64,000 nt of DNA from Ariolimax columbianus (taxonomy: Eukaryota > Mollusca > Gastropoda > Stylommatophora > Arionidae). The stretch is from NCBI GenBank assembly GCA_036924085.1, contig JAVGWX010000012.1:6311478-6375477 (forward strand), read 5' to 3'. Numbering within the stretch: the stretch's first letter is position 1; each line of letters opens with the position of its first letter. The notes under the pieces were generated by a model. That model did not search any database. It was not told the DNA's origin and saw only the letters and a list, made by a program, of their open reading frames with translations. A program made the translations under genes and the position numbers. This document shows positions 59,213-64,000 of this stretch, piece by piece.

Positions 59213-60744
59213 TTGCTTGTTATGTTCTGTACATTTTACTTCTCGGATAACTTTTTTCAGCTTTATTGTCCACGGCCTACTGCCTGACGGAAATCATCGT
59301 TGAAATCAAAGTATGTGTTAAACTGTTCAGCGACAGATGAAGGTTTCGTTATCACCAGCATTGATCGTCATGAAGCGAACTGGTTCGTCTCGACAACACG
59401 CCATTAAAACTGATACATGAAATGCCTGGCCCCATCATTAACGTGTGGCCCCTCATCGATACAGTAAGGGGTCACTAACTGTAGCAGAGATATGTGTCAG
59501 TGACGGTGTCATGTCCCATCAACGCGTCCCAGAGACGGGTGATTGTTTGTCCTGGTCAAATAGTGGGCACAATCTGGCGTGAATGGGAGATCGGGTTTGC
59601 GTAAGAGATAGAGAGGAGATTAGAATGTGGTAGGAATGTAGTAGGAGATAAGATAGTCAGTAAAACTTGTGAGGGAAGATGAGTAAATGGATAAAAGAGT
59701 AATCAGTGAGTAGAATATGTGAGAGAAGGAGAGAGGATGAACGAGTTAGAGTTAATGGCTTCCTACTTCTCATGTCCACAGAAAATGTTCTTTGCTCGCG
59801 TATTTAGATTACCGTAGATGTTTAGTAGACCAATATTTGTCAACCAAAAGACATGGATCCACTCGGGGAATCAACTGGGGTATCCTTTCAATACAACCGT
59901 TGCTTAACAACCAGTATTAGTCGTTGTTGTCACCTTATATAGTTCTCACGTCCTCACTGATCTCGCAAGAATAATGACTCGTTCGTGTCTCCACTTGAGA
60001 CAACTTGCAGTACATGTTCAAGTCTGTGAAGATCATCTGCCCTGCTTGCTTACCTCCAGTGTTTATATGAACTACTTGTTGAGATTATCTCCCCCGGTTG
60101 AGATTTTCTGAGCGATCAACTATCTAAACATGTTGTGTACACCTCTAAATGAACACACACCTACCTGAGAAGAGCTGTAATAAACTTCAATGCCAGGCCT
60201 AGATAGAGAACGCAGAGACTGACGCTCTGTGTGGCAGCTGACCCGACATGGAAAGACTGTGTATTTTGCCCTAACGACAAGTTATAGTCAAAGATTCCCA
60301 AGCTTGAGACGTGAGGGCCAAATGGGGCCCACAAAGCTGTTTTCTGTGACTATCGGTGGGAGTTATTTATAAATATCTAATGAGGAATAAAAGCGACAAG
60401 ACAAGAGTACATGACATAATTACTATAGGGAGACTGCATGATTCAAACATGGTCTGACTACCGAAAACACGTTGACTACTGTTGCCAGACGGTACACTAC
60501 AGGGAAAGTATAACAAGTGACAATCACTCATAAAAGAAATGTCCAGATTCATAGAAGCAATGTGAAAAGAAAGCAGCACTGCGGGAAAGCACAGAACAAA
60601 CTAGTCTGTTACTGCAACAACAGCAAAGCGGGTTTAACAAAAATAATTCAGCATTATAGGTTCGAGTCATGTGAACTAAGCAAACATGTAACACATGTGA
60701 AACACACATTTAAGCTTTATTTGCTCCAATTGACATTCACGTCG
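59213..60744. other. Unassigned DNA
   Basis: About 1.5 kb with no recognised gene. ORFs at 60367-60579 and 60517-60783 have no domain. Confidence 0.5.
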
Positions 60745-61130
60745 GCAGGTCCTCTTCATATTGTCAGTGTAGCTCTCTACTAGTCGAAAGGTCCTCTTCA
60801 TATTGTCAGTGTAGCCCTCTACTCGTTGGCAGGTCCTCTTCATATTGTCAGTGTAGCCCTCTACTCGTTGGCAGGTCCTCTTCATACTGTCAGTGTAGCT
60901 CTCTACTCGTTGGCAGGTCCTCTTCATATTGTCAGTCAGTGTAGCTCTCTACTCATCAGCAGGTCCTCTTCATATTGTCAGTGTAGCTCTCTACTCGTTG
61001 GCAGGTCCTCTTTATATTGTCAGTGTAGCTATCTACTCGTTAGCAGGTCCTCTTTATATTGTCAGTGTAGCTCTCTGCTCGTTGGGAGGTCCTCTTCATA
61101 TTGTCAGTGTAGCTCTCTACTCGCTGACCT
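60745..61130. repeat. 42-bp minisatellite
   Basis: Nine units of AGGTCCTCTTCATATTGTCA plus GTGTAGCTCTCTACTCGTTGGC. The 42-bp period keeps frames open on both strands (minus MKRTCQRVEGYTDN, 14 residues). One unit has an extra GTCA near 60935. Confidence 0.96.
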
Positions 61131-61205
61131 GTCATTAAACACTGACACGTTTTTCACAATAAAAAACAAAACAATCTAAATAGTGTTTCTTTACTGTGTA
61201 GTTCT

Positions 61206-61440
61206 TCTTAGGTTTTTAGTCGAGCTGCACTTCTACAGGGACATATGCCCATGTGCAGGTCCCAGCTCTGGTATGAGCTGGATGTAGCCCAGAGAAAGGA
61301 TTTCCTGTTTTGTGGGCTAGACTCGAGCAGCTTAATAATCCACTGCGTTGGGACAATCGCTCAGGCAAGGTGGTAAACCGATGTGCGATCTCATCAAAAT
61401 AGACTCAAATACTAGAGCAAAGTAGACCCGCAGCCTGTTA
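61206..61440 (-). mobile_element. SINE body and tail, minus strand
   Basis: On the minus strand, GGTGCCTAACAGGCTGCGGG and TCTACTTTGCTCTAGTATTT (about 61390-61450) match the body of the SINE at 2284-2651. The 3' end, CTCGACTAAAAACCTAAGAA, resembles that at 45117-45228. The tRNA-like head expected upstream (above 61450) is not recognisable. Confidence 0.6.
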
Positions 61441-61503
61441 GGCACCATTTACGCTGTCTTAACAAATTCCTAACCATGGCTGGTGATCTGCCATGTCATA
61501 CAT

Positions 61504-61714
61504 TTAGTCATATGATTCCATTTTGATAGAATGAATGACCAGACTTATGATGTTAAGCAACAGTGTGAGAAAGCATGGAAGGTCGACTGAACCGGGTTTT
61601 AATTTCCGTTGTCTCTTGCTTTGGTCGTCCATCTTGCAGATATCTACTCTTGATGATATTCTCCCACTTAGAGGTGTGTTACATGTTTGTCCTCCTTCCC
61701 TTCCAGTATTGTTT
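61504..61714 (-). other. Unassigned minus-strand ORF remnant
   Basis: The minus frame 61782-61504 continues out of the 61-bp array. It may be the decayed 3' part of the reverse transcriptase remnant at 62020-62365 (KTILEGK-like start), but no diagnostic motif is clear. Confidence 0.25.
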
Positions 61715-62019
61715 TCAGCAATGTGTGTTGTCACTTGGTGTAACCAAACTAACTGAACCGTCAGACTGATTTCGTTCAGCAATGTGTGTTGTCACTTGGT
61801 GTAACCAAACTAACTGAACCGTCAGACTGATTTCGTTCAGCAATGTGTGTTGTCACTTGGTGTAACCAAACTAACTGAACCGTCAGACTGATTTCGTTCA
61901 GCAATGTGTGTTGTCACTTGGTGTAACCAAACTAACTGAACCGTCAGACTGATTTCGTTCAGCAATGTGTGTTGTCACTTGGTGTAACCAAACTAACTGA
62001 ACCGTCAGACTGATTTCGT
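61715..62019. repeat. 61-bp tandem array, five identical units
   Basis: Starts at 61715, 61776, 61837, 61898 and 61959 give exactly 61 bp. By eye all five units are identical (TCAGCAATGTGTGTTGTCAC through GTCAGACTGATTTCGT). The unit continues the reading direction of a minus-strand reverse transcriptase remnant on its right edge. Identity across all copies indicates very recent expansion. Confidence 0.95.
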
Positions 62020-62365
62020 TCAGCGATTCTCATTTCACCCATGATCTCATTAATACTTTCTAAGTTGTTTTCTTTCAACGAGATCCGGCACATTATTTTA
62101 TAATCCCACATTTCAATGGCATCATTTCTCTTCTTCAATCGTTTGTTCACTGCACAATGCTCTACACCATAGACAAGTGTACATACCGCTTAGCTACTCT
62201 CATGTTTGACTAGGAAGTGACCTGATTAGATGCCATTATATTTTACACATTAGTGAAACCAGATTTTAACACCACTATTCTCTTTTTGATTTTCGTTTCC
62301 TATTTCTCGTTATTATATTTCCAGGATAGGAGAAGCTCTTGACATATTCTAGTCTTTGGTGTGTA
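62020..62365 (-). mobile_element. Non-LTR reverse transcriptase thumb remnant, minus strand
   Basis: From high to low coordinate: YVKSFSYPGNIITRNRKRKS (the F-x-Y-L-G-x-I-I-T block after YADD), SNMRVAKRYVHL, LVYGVEHCAVNKRLKKRNDA, IEMWDYKIMCRISLKE and ESINEIMGEMR. These match the L-Y-G-x-E-x-W and E-M-W-C-Y-R-R-M-L-x-I-S-W motifs of the thumb region. Two or more frameshifts are present. The 61-bp array has expanded at its downstream edge. Confidence 0.78.
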
Positions 62366-62884
62366 GGGGAGATGCCGAGCTAATGTTTATAACAGTGTTG
62401 GTTGACTCAGTGTTAATGCGCTTAACATTACACATACGAGGAAGCGGGTGGTCCAGGGAATGTGAGTTTGCTTTACAATCCCAACGTAACAAGTTCAAAT
62501 CACATGGCGCTCGATTTGATAGTCCTGTTTTGTTTTATGGTATGACCGCTTGTCCCAGTCAACCCAACAGTAAAGGGGTACTGATTTTGTCCTTAATTCT
62601 CCGCCATAGTTCGTATTGCATTAGTTGTCTAGTCTGTTCACATCGATGTTCGTTATGAGTCGTTGTTTAGTTCTTGTCCTTGACGAAGATCTTTAGGTCG
62701 TAACGTTGGTTTCCTTTAGTTTCCGCCGCGGTACGGTAACTGAGGCAGACCTATTTTTGTTGTTTTTTATCGAATATTGGCCTTCAGTACCGCCACATCA
62801 TGTGTTTACTCGCATGTATCACGTGCTGTCCTGTATCGTTCCTTTACTTGTTTACAACAACAAAATTCAAGGGCGTTCAAATAA
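62366..62884. other. Unassigned DNA
   Basis: ORFs at 62356-62658 and 62706-62897 have no recognised domain. Confidence 0.5.
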
Positions 62885-63110
62885 TGTGTCAATGTAGATG
62901 GATAGAAACACATGCCACAAAGTCAAATAAGATGTCAATGTAGATGGATAGAAACACATGCCACAAAGTCAAATAATATGTCAATGTTGATGGATACAAA
63001 CAAATGCCACAAAGTCAAATAATATGTCAATGTTGATGGATACAAACACATGCCACAAAGTCCAATAATATGTCAATGTTGATGGATACAAACACATGCC
63101 ACAAAGTCAT
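62885..63110. repeat. 46-bp minisatellite
   Basis: Five units of TCAATGTTGATGGATACAAA plus CACATGCCACAAAGTCAAAT; starts at 62889 and 62935 are 46 bp apart. Confidence 0.94.
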
Positions 63111-63753
63111 ATTATATCAGTCCAGATGGATTTAAACGAATAACGCATGGTCATAATATTCCCAATAAAGCAAGTTTTTTGATCATTTATATAACCTTCT
63201 CTATCTTGAAAGGTACCACGATTGTTTTTTAAACACAGCCACCTTCCAAGAATGGCTAACATGAATTTAGAGGGTAAAGTATCAGGGCTAGCAACCTCAT
63301 CTTGTAAAACCATTGCTATTGAAACCGCCACTGGCTCGAAACGAGGCTTCCTGTAAATGGGCAACTGTAGTGGTAGCCATATCCTTCACATGGAGTTAAA
63401 AGCAAAGGATATCATTATCATCTTTATCATAATCATCTTAGTTGGTAGAGCGATGTGTCTGGCAATTCTTATAACAAACGAGGCATCTGAATCGAGCGAG
63501 AAACGGCCTGGTCACTTCGGTCCGTGCGTCCTGCCAGCCACCTGGTTGATACTGTCAGTAGGTATTTATTTGTCTCACATATTAAGTCACTCGAGTCTGA
63601 CTTTCCACTGTCTTACGATAGAACTGCGACTGCATATATCCCTTTACAGTCTAAGCCACATATTATACAACACACTCTCAACTCCGAACGCCATAGATAA
63701 AACTCCTTTCACATACAAATACCATAGCATGTATATGAAAATATATTTCTTTT
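63111..63753. other. Unassigned DNA with a 159-codon ORF
   Basis: The plus ORF 63357-63836 is the longest outside obvious arrays. It has a hydrophobic stretch near residues 18-31 (KDIIIIFIIIILVG) and ends in a (TA)n-derived Tyr/Ile run. No domain is recognisable and the microsatellite at its 3' end argues against coding. Confidence 0.3.
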
Positions 63754-63755
63754 TT

Positions 63756-63759
<4 letters not shown>

Positions 63760-63800
<41 letters not shown>
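63760..63800. repeat. TA microsatellite
   Basis: (TA)n of about 40 bp in AT-rich surroundings. Confidence 0.9.
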
Positions 63801-63802
<2 letters not shown>

Positions 63803-64000
63803 TATATTTAAAATTACATTTCTTAATGTATTTTAAAATACACATAACAATGTTAATGATATTGAAACATGGATACACTTTGAGTAAATTATCACTTTAT
63901 TGTTATGTGTGATACATAAACAATAAAATCATTTGATATACAGCAAACTAGTTTTTCATGAACTACTTAGTGTTATTTTTTCCTTTCGTATTTCCTCATA
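63801..64000. other. Unassigned AT-rich DNA
   Basis: Nothing recognised up to the window end. Confidence 0.5.

Overview
The window looks like a stretch of animal nuclear genome, most likely a mollusc and plausibly a gastropod. That assignment is an inference. It rests on the mix of dead non-LTR retrotransposons, GAA-tailed elements, tRNA-derived SINEs, a mariner remnant and very many minisatellites. There is no prokaryotic gene organisation: no operons, no ribosome-binding-site-spaced genes, no rRNA or functional tRNA gene. I could not recognise any complete host protein-coding gene. The best hint of host coding sequence is one weak exon-like segment on the minus strand at about 15230-15430, bounded by splice-site-like sequences.

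The dominant feature is tandem repetition. I count more than 35 separate arrays that do not look related, covering roughly a third of the window by my addition of approximate ends. The largest are a 26-bp array at about 50425-54055, a 97-bp satellite at 16479-19465, a 16/32-bp array at 36690-38640, a 27-bp array at 13935-15130, CA/TA-rich DNA at 24719-25885 and a 23-bp array at 3005-4062. Several have a second level of organisation: an 11-unit 258-bp repeat in the 23-bp array, dimers in the 97-bp and 16-bp arrays. Most long open frames lie in these arrays because a period divisible by three, or stop-poor simple sequence, keeps frames open. They should not be read as genes.

The second component is a graveyard of transposable elements. 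Plus-strand non-LTR pieces are at 4063-4300 (RNase H), 9642-9835 (C-terminus), 20500-21575 (RNase H plus C-terminus, GAA tail), 21800-22735 (a second RNase H lineage split by a SINE), 35757-36150 (GAA tail), 44049-44323 and 46078-46370. Minus-strand pieces are at 42879-43950, 44652-44913 (GAA family), 46371-46610, 49745-50410, 56040-56570, 58371-58990 and 62020-62365. Short 3' ends of the GAA family are at 1655-1749 and 26528-26612. A mariner-type DNA transposase remnant lies at 7250-7860. tRNA-derived SINEs or SINE parts are at about 2284-2651, 22212-22487, 26172-26321, 28950-29125 and 47751-47935, with related SINE body or tail sequence at 45117-45228 and 61206-61440.

The most informative events are insertions with visible target-site duplications. 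Three GAA-tailed copies (1655-1749, 35757-36150, 44652-44913) and one SINE (22212-22487) have them, and two of these insertions landed inside pre-existing minisatellites, which gives a relative chronology. The remaining sequence is AT-rich intergenic or intronic DNA with short unrecognised ORFs. I found no convincing evidence of a new biological system. The interest lies in tandem-repeat birth and homogenisation and in retroposon dynamics.
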